DNA of 64,000 nt from Scandinavium hiltneri (GCF_024764835.1 NZ_JALIGE010000074.1:248001-312000), one strand, 5' to 3'; shown: positions 9,069 to 17,654, counted from the stretch's first letter. Translations and numbers: made by a program. Notes: generated by a model from the letters alone, not told the origin.

Positions 9069-10013
9069 ATGAATCAGACACTGGATGTGATCACTATCGG
9101 TGAAGCCATGGCGATGTTTGTCGCCCAGAAAACCGGGCCGCTCAGCCAGGTTGAGTCATTTATCAAACGCGTGGCCGGGGCAGAGCTGAATGTCGCCACC
9201 GGCCTGGCGCGCCTCGGACTTAACGTCAGCTGGGTCAGCCGGGTGGGTGATGACAGCTTCGGCGAGTTCGTGCTGGACTCGCTCAAACAGGAAGGCATTG
9301 ATAGCGCAGGCGTCACCGTCGACGGGCGTTATCCCACCGGTTTTCAGCTGAAATCTAAAGTCGAAAATGGAACCGATCCCATTGTGGAATACTTCCGCAA
9401 AGGCTCCGCCGCCAGCCATCTCAGCAAAGATGATTTCGATTCCGCGCACTTTCTGTCAGCCCGTCATTTGCACCTCAGCGGCGTGGCGGCCGCGTTATCT
9501 GGCAGCGCCTACGAACTGCTCGATCACGCCGCGAATGACATGAAACGCGCCGGGAAAACGCTCTCTTTTGACCCAAATCTGCGGCCGGTGCTGTGGAGAA
9601 GCGAAGCGGAAATGGTCGAGAAACTGAATCATCTCGCCTGCCAGGCCGACTGGGTATTACCGGGGCTGAAAGAGGGATTCATTCTGACCGGACAGCGCAC
9701 GCCGGAGGGCATTGCTGATTTTTACCTGAGCCGTGGCGTAAAAGCGGTGGTGATTAAAACCGGGGCCGACGGCGCGTGGTACCAAAGCGCGGATGGCAAG
9801 CATGGCAGCGTAACCGCCGAAAAAGTGGAAAACGTCGTCGATACCGTGGGCGCAGGCGATGGCTTCGCAGTCGGCACGATCAGCGCCCTGCTGGAAGGCA
9901 AAACCCTGGCGCAGGCGGTCTCGCGCGGTAACAAAATTGGTTCGCTGGCGATTCAGGTCCAGGGCGACAGCGAAGGATTACCCACCCGGGAAGCGCTCGG
10001 CGAGGCCGGGTAA
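9069..10013 (+). CDS. kguK: 2-ketogluconate kinase (PfkB family)
   Basis: 314-residue ribokinase/PfkB-family sugar kinase. The N-terminal signature GAELNVATGLARLG (residues 37-50) and the C-terminal DTVGAGDGFAVG motif (residues 258-269), with Asp264 as the catalytic base, are both intact. It resembles KdgK (2-keto-3-deoxygluconate kinase), but the operon with kguE, a MFS transporter and a 2-ketoacid reductase points to 2-ketogluconate as substrate, giving 2-keto-6-phosphogluconate. The alternative, KDG kinase, cannot be excluded from sequence alone. Start ATG at 9069, two bases after the kguE stop, with GAGGAA upstream inside kguE. Confidence 0.85.
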   Translation: MNQTLDVITIGEAMAMFVAQKTGPLSQVESFIKRVAGAELNVATGLARLGLNVSWVSRVGDDSFGEFVLDSLKQEGIDSAGVTVDGRYPTGFQLKSKVENGTDPIVEYFRKGSAASHLSKDDFDSAHFLSARHLHLSGVAAALSGSAYELLDHAANDMKRAGKTLSFDPNLRPVLWRSEAEMVEKLNHLACQADWVLPGLKEGFILTGQRTPEGIADFYLSRGVKAVVIKTGADGAWYQSADGKHGSVTAEKVENVVDTVGAGDGFAVGTISALLEGKTLAQAVSRGNKIGSLAIQVQGDSEGLPTREALGEAG

Positions 10014-10117
10014 TCCCTTTACCACACACCGGACGGCTGCAACCGAAACACCCAAACAACGCTACCCTGTACCCTACATACCGCGGTAGCCATTTCCTCA
10101 GTAACAGAGGCACGCTT

Positions 10118-11398
10118 ATGAACCGTTCAAATCCTGCCACGAAGCGCTGGCTGTACATCATGCCCATCGTGTTTATCACCTACAGCCTGGCGTATCTCGA
10201 CCGCGCTAACTTCTCATTTGCCTCCGCCGCGGGGATCAACGACGACCTCGGCATCACCAAAGGCGTGTCCTCGCTGCTCGGCGCGCTGTTTTTCCTCGGC
10301 TATTTCTTCTTCCAGATCCCCGGTGCGATGTACGCCGAACGCCGCAGCGTGCGCAAACTGATTTTTGTGTGCCTGATCCTGTGGGGCGGCTGTGCCTCGC
10401 TGACCGGGATGGTCAGTAATATCCCAATGCTGGCGGCGATCCGCTTTATTCTGGGCGTGGTCGAAGCCGCAGTGATGCCGGCGATGCTGATTTACATCAG
10501 CAACTGGTTCACCAAATCAGAACGCTCACGCGCCAACACTTTCCTGATCCTCGGCAACCCGGTGACGGTGCTGTGGATGTCGGTGGTGTCGGGCTATCTG
10601 ATTCAGTCCTTCGGCTGGCGTGAGATGTTTATCTTTGAAGGTATCCCGGCGGTGATTTGGGCTTTCTGTTGGTGGGTGCTGGTGAAAGACAAACCTGCGC
10701 AGGTGGGCTGGCTGTCTGAAGCGGAAAAATCTGCGTTGCAGGAACAGCTCAATCAGGAGCAACAGGGCATCAAAGCGGTGCGTAACTACGGTGAAGCCTT
10801 CCGCTCGCGGAACGTCATTCTGCTGTGCCTGCAATATTTTGCCTGGAGCATCGGGGTGTATGGCTTCGTGCTGTGGCTGCCGTCCATTATTCGCAGCGGC
10901 GGTGAAAACTTAGGCATGGTGGAAGTGGGCTGGTTGTCAGCGGTGCCGTATCTGGCCGCCACCATCGCCATGATCCTCGCCTCCTGGGCCTCCGATAAGA
11001 TGCAAAACCGTAAGCTGTTCGTCTGGCCATTGCTGCTGATTGGCGGCCTGGCGTTTATTGGTTCCTGGGCCGTCGGGGCCGATCATTTCTGGATGTCCTA
11101 CAGCCTGCTGGTGATTGCAGGTGCCGCGATGTACGCCCCATACGGGCCGTTCTTCGCCATTGTGCCGGAGATGTTGCCGCGTAACGTAGCCGGTGGCGCG
11201 ATGGCGCTTATCAACAGCATGGGTGCGCTCGGCTCGTTCTTCGGCTCCTGGTTTGTCGGCTACCTCAACGGCGCAACCGGCACGCCATCTGCCTCTTACA
11301 TATTTATGGGGGTGGCACTTTTCGTCTCAGTGTGGCTGACTTTAATTGTTAAGCCTGCTAATAATCAGAAGCTTCCCGTCGGCGCACGCCACGCTTAA
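10118..11398 (+). CDS. kguT: MFS 2-ketogluconate transporter
   Basis: 426-residue major facilitator of the anion:cation symporter (ACS) family, which includes GudP, ExuT and KguT. It has about 12 membrane segments, an early conserved ITYSLAYLDRANFSFA motif (residues 20-35) and a central cytoplasmic loop at about 200-220. The role inferred from context is uptake of 2-ketogluconate across the inner membrane. A 104-base gap separates it from kguK; this holds a 10-base palindrome (TACCGCGGTA, 10079-10088) but no terminator. An AACAGAGG ribosome site precedes the ATG at 10118. Confidence 0.85.
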   Translation: MNRSNPATKRWLYIMPIVFITYSLAYLDRANFSFASAAGINDDLGITKGVSSLLGALFFLGYFFFQIPGAMYAERRSVRKLIFVCLILWGGCASLTGMVSNIPMLAAIRFILGVVEAAVMPAMLIYISNWFTKSERSRANTFLILGNPVTVLWMSVVSGYLIQSFGWREMFIFEGIPAVIWAFCWWVLVKDKPAQVGWLSEAEKSALQEQLNQEQQGIKAVRNYGEAFRSRNVILLCLQYFAWSIGVYGFVLWLPSIIRSGGENLGMVEVGWLSAVPYLAATIAMILASWASDKMQNRKLFVWPLLLIGGLAFIGSWAVGADHFWMSYSLLVIAGAAMYAPYGPFFAIVPEMLPRNVAGGAMALINSMGALGSFFGSWFVGYLNGATGTPSASYIFMGVALFVSVWLTLIVKPANNQKLPVGARHA

Positions 11399-11419
11399 AC
11401 CCTTTATCTGGAGAAAGGA

Positions 11420-12391
11420 ATGAAACCGTCCGTCATTCTCTACAAAGCATTACCTGACGATTTGCAACGCCGCCTTGAGGCGCATTTTTCAGTCACAAAA
11501 GTGCCGAACCTGGACGCGGATACCGTTCAGAATCACGCCGACGCGTTCAAAAATGCCGAGGGCCTGCTTGGCTCAAGCGAAAAAGTGGACGCCGCGCTGC
11601 TGGATAACATGCCCGCCTTGCGCGCCACCTCCACCATTTCCGTCGGCTACGACAATTTCGATGTCGATGCGCTGAATGCCCGCCGCGTATTGCTGATGCA
11701 CACCCCAACCGCCCTGACCGAAACCGTGGCCGACACGCTGATGGCGTTGATCCTGAGCAGCGCGCGCCGGGTGGTCGAAGTGGCCGAACGCGTGAAAGCA
11801 GGCGAATGGACCAAAGGCATTGGCCCGGACTGGTTTGGCACCGACGTGCACCACAAAACCATTGGTATTGTCGGGATGGGCCGCATTGGTCTGGCGCTGG
11901 CGCAGCGCGCGCATTTCGGTTTCGGTATGCCGGTTTTGTACAACGCGCGTCGTCAGCATAAAGAGGCGGATGAACGCTTTAACGCGCGCCATTGCGACCT
12001 CGACACCCTGCTCCAGGAAGCGGATTTTGTCTGTTCAATCCTGCCGCTGACTGACGAAACTCGTCACCTGTTCGGCGCCGCCGAGTTCGCCAAAATGAAG
12101 TCATCGGCCATTTTCATTAACGCCGGACGAGGCCAGGTGGTGGATGAAAATGCGTTAATCGCCGCGTTAAAGGCAGGCGAAATCCATGCGGCGGGTTTAG
12201 ATGTGTTCGAGCAGGAACCGCTGCCGGTTTCGTCAGAATTGCTCAAGCTGCCCAACGTCGTGGCGCTGCCGCATATCGGTTCTGCCACCCATGAGACGCG
12301 CTACAACATGGCGGCCACGGCGGTCGATAATCTGATTGATGCGTTAAACGGAAAGATTGAGAAGAACTGCGTGAACCCGCAGGTGAAATGA
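11420..12391 (+). CDS. ghrB: Glyoxylate/hydroxypyruvate reductase B (2-ketogluconate reductase)
   Basis: 323-residue D-isomer-specific 2-hydroxyacid dehydrogenase, matching E. coli GhrB along its length. The nucleotide-binding motif is GMGRIGLALA (152-161), and the catalytic triad is Arg237 (NAGRG), Glu266 (FEQEP) and His285 (LPHIG). GhrB reduces glyoxylate, hydroxypyruvate and 2-keto sugar acids including 2-ketogluconate with NADPH. In this genome it is the last gene of the kgu cluster, 21 bases after kguT with GGAGAAAGG before the ATG, which fits KguD's role of reducing 2-keto-6-phosphogluconate to 6-phosphogluconate. A strong hairpin terminator follows. Confidence 0.95.
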   Translation: MKPSVILYKALPDDLQRRLEAHFSVTKVPNLDADTVQNHADAFKNAEGLLGSSEKVDAALLDNMPALRATSTISVGYDNFDVDALNARRVLLMHTPTALTETVADTLMALILSSARRVVEVAERVKAGEWTKGIGPDWFGTDVHHKTIGIVGMGRIGLALAQRAHFGFGMPVLYNARRQHKEADERFNARHCDLDTLLQEADFVCSILPLTDETRHLFGAAEFAKMKSSAIFINAGRGQVVDENALIAALKAGEIHAAGLDVFEQEPLPVSSELLKLPNVVALPHIGSATHETRYNMAATAVDNLIDALNGKIEKNCVNPQVK

Positions 12392-12398
12392 GAAAGAG

Positions 12399-12426
12399 AC
12401 CGGGTGACAGGACGCCACCCGGTTTT
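12399..12426 (+). terminator. Rho-independent terminator after ghrB
   Basis: The stem ACCGGGTG pairs with CACCCGGT around a nine-base loop and is followed by TTTT. It starts eight bases after the ghrB stop codon and ends the kgu operon. Confidence 0.8.
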
Positions 12427-12552
12427 ATACCCGTCGCCATTCAAGCTGCAGCGGTGTTGGCTACCCTCGCTCACCCGAATCACTTACTAGAGTAAGCTCA
12501 TCGGGATTCGCTCCGTTGCCGCCTACCTGCAACTTGAATGAACTTGGGTATA
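12426..12552. repeat. 127-bp palindromic interspersed repeat between ghrB and yiaF
   Basis: The element is bounded by TATACCC at the left end and GGGTATA at the right. The ends read inward as ATTCAAGCTGCAG and, inverted, CATTCAAGTTGCAGG. A small central hairpin is TTAC-TAGA-GTAA. This is a non-coding, palindromic, MITE-like enterobacterial repeat. A shorter relative lies at 15260-15319. It fills the gap between the two convergent genes. Confidence 0.75.
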
Positions 12553-12556
12553 ATGC

Positions 12557-13267
12557 TTAACGCGTGGCGTTAACCGCCGCGCTCCAGGCCTGATTAAACG
12601 CCTGGTGCTGAGCGGCCAGAGGGCCAATCAGCGCATTGTACTGGCTCGCCTGCTGAGACGTCGGGAACTGAATTCCGTTGGCCACGAAGCTTACCTGGGT
12701 ATTTTGCTGTGCCACGAAATCACCAATCTGCACCAGCTGCTGGGTGAAGATCTGTGCAGCAGGGATCAGCGGCTGCATTGCGTTCGCTGGCAGGGTCACG
12801 ACTTTGTTGTAAACCTGGTCGTAGACCGGCTTCAGATCGTCAGCCTGTTTCAGTGCCGAATGCGCACCGTCCGCCTGCATTTTGGCGTTTTCCAGCTGCT
12901 GGCTCAACACGCCCAGGGCACCATTAGCCTGACGAAGCGGTTCGCGCTGAGTCATGTAATCCTGTGGGACACGAATCGCATTCACGCTGTCTACAACCGG
13001 ACGCAAACCGGCATCCATCGCCTGGCTCACCTGCTGAGAATAACCGTAAATCACTGCGTAATCGGAAACGAACGGACCAAATTGTTTTTTCTGATCGGTG
13101 GTCAGCGTTGGCAGACGTTCGCCGCTACGCATCACGGAATTTTGCAGGAAGTCGATGAACGCTTTGCGCTGATCGCCTTCTTTATCGAAACACCCACTCA
13201 GGCTAATTACCATCAATAACGCCGCAACAGACGCAAACCAGCGAGAGCAGGACTTTCCTGTCGCCAT
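12557..13267 (-). CDS. yiaF: DUF3053 lipoprotein YiaF
   Basis: 236-residue protein of the YiaF/DUF3053 family. The N-terminus has a lipoprotein signal with LSGC, Cys26 being the predicted lipidation site, then FDKEGDQRKAFIDFLQN, which is nearly invariant with E. coli YiaF. The rest is mostly helical and polar. The function is unknown. The start was chosen at the ATG at 13267 because AAGGAG sits seven bases upstream; the in-frame ATG six bases earlier would lie directly against that ribosome site. It is divergent from the pcaK-like gene and convergent with ghrB. Confidence 0.92.
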   Translation of the reverse strand: MATGKSCSRWFASVAALLMVISLSGCFDKEGDQRKAFIDFLQNSVMRSGERLPTLTTDQKKQFGPFVSDYAVIYGYSQQVSQAMDAGLRPVVDSVNAIRVPQDYMTQREPLRQANGALGVLSQQLENAKMQADGAHSALKQADDLKPVYDQVYNKVVTLPANAMQPLIPAAQIFTQQLVQIGDFVAQQNTQVSFVANGIQFPTSQQASQYNALIGPLAAQHQAFNQAWSAAVNATR

Positions 13268-13530
13268 TTTCATACTCCTTCAGCCAAAAAAAAGCGCAAA
13301 CTGGCACACACGTGCCTGACGCTGACAAGGATAGTCGACGCAAGCCTCGCAGGATACTCTTTCCTTCATTCGCATTGGGAAAAGTCGCACACTTTCCTCA
13401 CTCGCGAAGAATGTTAATTATTTGTTGCCCACATCACAATTAATGATATTGCCAGCGCCTGAATTCATAACGATAACTAAATGAATTAATACACCTTTCT
13501 TCAGATTTTTGGCGCTGACGTCAGCCCGGC

Positions 13531-13545
13531 GTACGATAATCGCAC
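13531..13545. promoter_or_regulatory. PcaR-type operator, upstream copy
   Basis: GTACGATAATCGCAC fits the palindromic pattern GTNCGATNATCGNAC and differs by one base from the published Pseudomonas PcaR box (from memory). It lies 125 bases before the pcaK-like start, with its centre 86 bases from the second copy. Confidence 0.7.
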
Positions 13546-13616
13546 GCTTCCCCCGGCCAGCACGTTGTCGAAAAAGCCTCCTGATGGTTTGATTGATGAA
13601 CGATTAACGGATTTAC

Positions 13617-13631
13617 GTTCGATAATCGCAC
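13617..13631. promoter_or_regulatory. PcaR-type operator, downstream copy
   Basis: GTTCGATAATCGCAC is identical to the 15-base PcaR-binding sequence reported for Pseudomonas putida pca promoters (from memory). It contains GATAAT, a possible -10 hexamer, and ends 24 bases before the pcaK-like ATG, so an IclR-type regulator bound here would overlap the promoter. Confidence 0.75.
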
Positions 13632-13655
13632 AACTTACCTCCCAGGAATCGCGAT

Positions 13656-15023
13656 ATGACAAAGACAACAACCGATATCCAGGCCTTTATCAACGAGAAT
13701 CCTTTCACGAAATACCAGTGGATGATCCTCGTGCTGTGCTTCATTACCGTGGCGATGGACGGTTTTGACACCGCTATTATCGGCTTTATCGCCTCTGACC
13801 TCGTGCAGGAATGGGGCGTGCAGAAATCTGCGTTAGGCCCAGTGATGAGCGCGGCGCTGGTCGGGCTGGCCGTCGGGGCGCTGACCGCAGGTCCGATGGC
13901 CGACCGTATTGGTCGTAAGAAAGTGCTGATCCTCTCCATTGTGGCCTTCGGCGGCTTCAGCCTGATGACCGCCGCGGCCACCAGCCTCAACCAGCTGACG
14001 CTGCTGCGCTTCCTCACCGGGCTTGGCCTCGGTGCCGCAATGCCAAACGCCGCCACGCTAATGAGCGAATATGCCCCGGAACGCCGCCGCTCTTTGCTGG
14101 TGAACCTGATGTTCGTCGGTTTCCCGATTGGCTCCTCGCTAGGCGGGTTTATCTCCGCGTGGTTAATTCCGCAGTATGGCTGGCAAAGCGTGCTGATCCT
14201 CGGCGGCGTGATGCCGCTGTTGCTGGCCGTTGTGCTGATTTTCCTGTTGCCGGAATCGGTGCGTTATCTGGTGGCGAAAAACAAATCTCAGCAGCAGGTG
14301 GCAACCATTCTGCATCGCATTGCTCCGATCGCCACCGACACGCGCTTTGTGCTGCACGAAGTGGGCGGCGTTAAGGATAAATCGGCGCTGGGTGTGATTT
14401 TCTCGCCACGCTACGCGCTCGGCACGGTCATGCTGTGCCTGACCTACTTCATGGGATTGCTGATTTTCTATTTATTGACCAGCTGGCTACCGCTGCTTAT
14501 CCGTGAAACGGGCGCCAGCATGAGTCAGGCTTCGATCATCACCGCCCTGTTCCCACTCGGCGGCGGAATTGGCGTGCTGGTACTCGGGGCGCTGATGGAC
14601 AAATTTAACCCAAACAAAGTGGTCGCGGTGGGCTGGTTGCTGACCGGCATATTCGTCTGCCTGGTCGGGTTCTCCACCAGCAGCCTGGTACTGATGGGCG
14701 TGATGGTATTCGTCGCAGGCAGCATCATGAACGGGGCGCAGTCTTCCATGCCCGCGCTGGCAGCCGGGTTCTATCCGACTCAGGGCCGGGCCACGGGCGT
14801 GGCGTGGATGTTAGGCATTGGACGTTTCGGCGGCATTCTCGGGGCGTTCAGTGGCGTATTCCTGATGCAGGCGCAGCTGTCGTTTGAAACCATCTTCATG
14901 CTATTGGCGATCCCAGCGCTGCTGTCCGCCACCGCGCTGATGGTGAAATACGCCATGACCAAAACCGATCGCTCGGCTGAAAACGCTGCCGCACCGGTTA
15001 GCAAGGCGACACAAAAGGCCTGA
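13656..15023 (+). CDS. pcaK: Aromatic acid:H+ symporter (PcaK-like MFS)
   Basis: 455-residue major facilitator of the aromatic acid/H+ symport (AAHS) family. The family signature in the first segment, MDGFDTAIIGFIA with its acidic residues (about 31-43), and the GPMADRIGRKKVLI loop between segments 2 and 3 are both present. Relatives carry 4-hydroxybenzoate, protocatechuate or vanillate across the inner membrane. The tandem PcaR-type boxes upstream favour a protocatechuate-pathway substrate, hence the PcaK label; MhpT or VanK-like specificity remains possible. No aromatic catabolic genes are nearby, so this is an orphan transporter controlled from elsewhere. The start is ATG 13656, with CTCCCAGGA upstream. 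Confidence 0.8.
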   Translation: MTKTTTDIQAFINENPFTKYQWMILVLCFITVAMDGFDTAIIGFIASDLVQEWGVQKSALGPVMSAALVGLAVGALTAGPMADRIGRKKVLILSIVAFGGFSLMTAAATSLNQLTLLRFLTGLGLGAAMPNAATLMSEYAPERRRSLLVNLMFVGFPIGSSLGGFISAWLIPQYGWQSVLILGGVMPLLLAVVLIFLLPESVRYLVAKNKSQQQVATILHRIAPIATDTRFVLHEVGGVKDKSALGVIFSPRYALGTVMLCLTYFMGLLIFYLLTSWLPLLIRETGASMSQASIITALFPLGGGIGVLVLGALMDKFNPNKVVAVGWLLTGIFVCLVGFSTSSLVLMGVMVFVAGSIMNGAQSSMPALAAGFYPTQGRATGVAWMLGIGRFGGILGAFSGVFLMQAQLSFETIFMLLAIPALLSATALMVKYAMTKTDRSAENAAAPVSKATQKA

Positions 15024-15032
15024 CGGACAAAC

Positions 15033-15056
15033 GGCGGGTATCAGCGCCCGCCTTTT
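15033..15056 (+). terminator. Terminator after the pcaK-like gene
   Basis: GGCGGG pairs with CCCGCC around an eight-base loop and is followed by TTTT, ten bases after the stop codon. Confidence 0.75.
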
Positions 15057-15259
15057 GCCACATTTTTACTTACGATTTACAAAAATTGTGCTGAATAACT
15101 TTCCCGTATCTTTATCAAATAATTAGTCGCCCCATACGAAAGGCTGAATCGGTCAGGCAAAAGACATCGCACGAATAGTCACTCCCGTTATCACCCCTCA
15201 CCCTTTTTACTGACTATTCTTAATAGGCTCTTTGTTGTTCACGTGCCCACGGTGAGATG
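15057..15259. other. Non-coding spacer upstream of yiaG
   Basis: No convincing gene, operator or promoter was recognised in these 203 bases. They are moderately AT-rich and presumably hold the yiaG promoter. Confidence 0.5.
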
Positions 15260-15319
15260 TATACCCTAAATAATTCGAGTTGCAGGACAACATGCCTGCA
15301 GCTTGATGTATGACGGGTA
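15260..15319. repeat. 60-bp short form of the TATACCC palindromic repeat
   Basis: The element begins with TATACCC and ends with GGGTA. It carries inverted arms TTCGAGTTGCAGG and CCTGCAGCTTGA, matching the end motifs of the 127-bp element at 12426-12552 but lacking its middle. It ends 14 bases before the yiaG start, directly against the ribosome site, so its hairpin would lie in the yiaG leader. Confidence 0.7.
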
Positions 15320-15333
15320 AAGAGGAGTTCTCA

Positions 15334-15624
15334 ATGACAAATAAAGATCCTATGTACGAACTGCTTTCCAGTCTTGAACAAATTGTTTTCAAAGATGATT
15401 CACAGAGAATGACCCTGACCCAAAAGCCCACAGCCTTTACCGAGTTTGAGCAACTGCGTAAAGGCTCCGGTTTGAAGATCGATGATTTTGCCCGAGCGAT
15501 GGGCGTCAGCGTAGCGATGGTACATGAGTGGGAATCGAGACGAGAAAAACCGTCCCCTGCCGAGCTGAAGTTGATGCGCCTGATCCAGGCCGACCCCCGA
15601 TTAAGCAGACAGCTTATGGAATAA
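15334..15624 (+). CDS. yiaG: HTH-type regulator YiaG
   Basis: 96-residue small DNA-binding protein, the same length as E. coli YiaG. The C-terminal half is an XRE/Cro-type helix-turn-helix (LKIDDFARAMGVSVAMVHEWESRREKPS, about residues 48-75), ending in RLIQADPRLSRQLME. The N-terminal 45 residues are acidic and specific to this family. The targets are unknown. In E. coli the gene is sigma-S and stress related. Start ATG 15334 has GAGGAG upstream, immediately after a palindromic repeat. cspA, the next gene in E. coli, is not found here; a terminator follows and then a convergent ABC-F gene. Confidence 0.95.
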   Translation: MTNKDPMYELLSSLEQIVFKDDSQRMTLTQKPTAFTEFEQLRKGSGLKIDDFARAMGVSVAMVHEWESRREKPSPAELKLMRLIQADPRLSRQLME

Positions 15625-15637
15625 CGTTGTTATTTTA

Positions 15638-15660
15638 CCCCCGCGAATGCGGGGGTTTTT
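15638..15660 (+). terminator. Terminator after yiaG
   Basis: CCCCCGC pairs with GCGGGGG around a GAAT loop, followed by TTTTT. The opposite strand lacks a T-run, so it acts mainly on yiaG. Confidence 0.9.
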
Positions 15661-15662
15661 GA

Positions 15663-17285
15663 TTACAGCGCCGTGAATACCCAGCCCGTATCCTGCCATT
15701 CCAGACTATGTGTCAGCTTCAGCCCCCGCAGAAACGCTTCATCATGTGAAACGACTAACATCGCCCCCGGGAAACCGGACAATGCCATTTCAATGGCCTG
15801 CGTCGACGCCAAATCAAGGTGATTGGTAGGCTCGTCCAACAGTAAAAGTTGTGTCGCTTCTCGCCGCCATAACACGCTGGCCAGCGCCGCTTTCAGGCGT
15901 TCTCCACCACTTAATGATGACAACGGCAAGCCCACCTTTTCGGCGGTCAACTGTAGCTGGGCCAGGCGGCTGCGCAGCATGCCTTCTTCCATCAGGGTAT
16001 CCGCCAGACTCAGATGCTCCATCACCGACAGCGACAGACTGAACTGACTCAGATGCTGATCGAGCCAGGCGGCATTCACCGACAACTTACAGCTGCCGCT
16101 CACCGGCAACTCCAGCCCGAGAAGCGTTTTCAGCAGCGTGGTTTTACCACAGCCGTTCGGCCCCCGCAGCGCCACGCGCATCGGGCCATCCATGCGCCAG
16201 TTCAGCGGCGTGAGCGAGGAATGCGCCAGGACCAGATCGTGAACGTCCAGCACCTGCTTGCCCGCCGCAACGTGGTTGCCCGGCAGCGTCATCATTACCG
16301 GCGTTTCATCCTCCACGCGTTCACGCGCCTGATTAACCGCCGCGTTCAACGCTTCGTTCTGTTCATGATGCTGGCGGCGCAGCGTGCCGGGCCGGGCTTT
16401 GGCCGCGCCTTTGTAAGCGACTCGCTCAAACGAGGCGATGTTCAGTGAATCCACGGTTCGCAGCGTTTGTGCGGAGCGCCGCAGGCTATTGTCATGCTCT
16501 TTACGCAAACGCTGGCGGGTTCGTCGTCGCTCGGTCGCTGCATGGTCGAGCGCCGAACGAGCCGCCTGCTGTTCGGCCTCTCGCTGCTGCTGATACACAT
16601 CAACATTACCGCCGTAATGGCGCAAATTCCCGGCAGATAACTCGAGAATATGCGGCACCTGCGCCAGTAATTCGCGATCGTGACTGGCAATCAGCGCCCC
16701 GCCGCGCCACTGTGCAAGCTGCTGATAAAGCCATGCCCGCCCGTCGCTATCCAGATGGTTAGTCGGTTCGTCGAGTAACAGATAATCGGCCCCGGAAAGG
16801 AATGCGGCGCACAGCAACGCTTTCACGCGTTCACCACCGCTCAGGGATGAAGCCGGACGATACGCGTCAAACTCGGGAAGCGACAATGCGGCAAACGCCG
16901 TACTCAGGCGCTCCGCAATATCCCAGTGACCGTCGAGCACATCGCTGTCTTCCGGCTGCATCTCGCCGTTATTCACGCGGCCCAGAGCGGAAAATATCGC
17001 CGTCAGGCCGAGTAAATCCGCCAGCGTACTGTCCGCAGAAAGCAGCGGTTGCTGAGCGACATACGCCACCGTGGAAAAGTGTTCGATATGCCCGTGGGCA
17101 GGCATTTCGACGCCTGCAAGCAGCTGCAACAGGCGCGTTTTCCCGCTGCCGTTGCGCCCAACTAAGCCGCAAAGCGAACGCTCAAGCGAGAGATCAACAG
17201 GACCAAAAAGAATATCGCCCGTCGCAAATTGACAGGTGACCTGATGCAAAATAAACGCAGGGGATTGCGCACAAAAATGAGCCAT
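15663..17285 (-). CDS. ABC-F family ATPase of unknown specificity
   Basis: 540-residue soluble protein with two ABC ATPase domains and no membrane segments, the hallmark of ABC-F translation factors. Domain 1 has Walker A GRNGSGKT, the signature LSGGERVKA and DEPTNHLDS. Domain 2 has GPNGCGKTT, LSGGERLKA and DEPTNHLDL. The linker (about 235-320) is rich in Arg, Gln and Glu, as expected for the ribosome-contacting P-site-tRNA interaction motif. It is not EttA, Uup, YheS or YbiT by position or by the sequences I recall. The start ATG at 17285 has AGGAG at five bases; a GTG six bases earlier overlaps that ribosome site. It occupies the place of cspA in E. coli and has no operon partners. Confidence 0.85.
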   Translation of the reverse strand: MAHFCAQSPAFILHQVTCQFATGDILFGPVDLSLERSLCGLVGRNGSGKTRLLQLLAGVEMPAHGHIEHFSTVAYVAQQPLLSADSTLADLLGLTAIFSALGRVNNGEMQPEDSDVLDGHWDIAERLSTAFAALSLPEFDAYRPASSLSGGERVKALLCAAFLSGADYLLLDEPTNHLDSDGRAWLYQQLAQWRGGALIASHDRELLAQVPHILELSAGNLRHYGGNVDVYQQQREAEQQAARSALDHAATERRRTRQRLRKEHDNSLRRSAQTLRTVDSLNIASFERVAYKGAAKARPGTLRRQHHEQNEALNAAVNQARERVEDETPVMMTLPGNHVAAGKQVLDVHDLVLAHSSLTPLNWRMDGPMRVALRGPNGCGKTTLLKTLLGLELPVSGSCKLSVNAAWLDQHLSQFSLSLSVMEHLSLADTLMEEGMLRSRLAQLQLTAEKVGLPLSSLSGGERLKAALASVLWRREATQLLLLDEPTNHLDLASTQAIEMALSGFPGAMLVVSHDEAFLRGLKLTHSLEWQDTGWVFTAL

Positions 17286-17654
17286 AAGCACTCCTGAATG
17301 AAATCAAAAACCATCCCCGCCAACGCGTTTGCGTTATGCCAGGGCCGAATTCATCAGTCGTGATTGTTCATTTTCGGGATGCGCTCCAGAGAGAAGAGAA
17401 AAGTCGGGATACAGGATACCCGCAATCTGGGCAGGGTTTCAAGGTTAAATGTTGGCCACTGTTTCTGGGCGGTTTTGCGGGCATGCTTCAGGAAATGATA
17501 ATATCCATACTCATACAGTGGAAAAACGTTGTCGCCGATTTCGGTCAGCAGTATTGTCGCTTCGCACCTGCACATCAGGTGTCGGGATTGACCTCCTGCC
17601 AACATCATCGGCGACATAGCTGTTATGTCGTGAGCTCTGCTACACCTCAATGGT
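17286..17654. other. Non-coding region with inverted repeats ahead of the C4-like RNA
   Basis: I see no recognisable gene in these 369 bases, although open frames of about 105 codons occur on both strands. Two inverted repeats stand out: CACCTG/CAGGTG at 17565-17581 and CGACATA/TATGTCG at 17612-17630. A possible -35 hexamer TTGACC lies at 17588-17593 between them. These look like operator or hairpin elements controlling the RNA that follows, but this is inference. Confidence 0.5.

Noticed and set aside
10079..10088. TACCGCGGTA palindrome in the kguK-kguT gap as a second PtxS operator
   Set aside because: It has a central CG but does not share the ACCGGT core of the main operator, and ten-base palindromes are common by chance.
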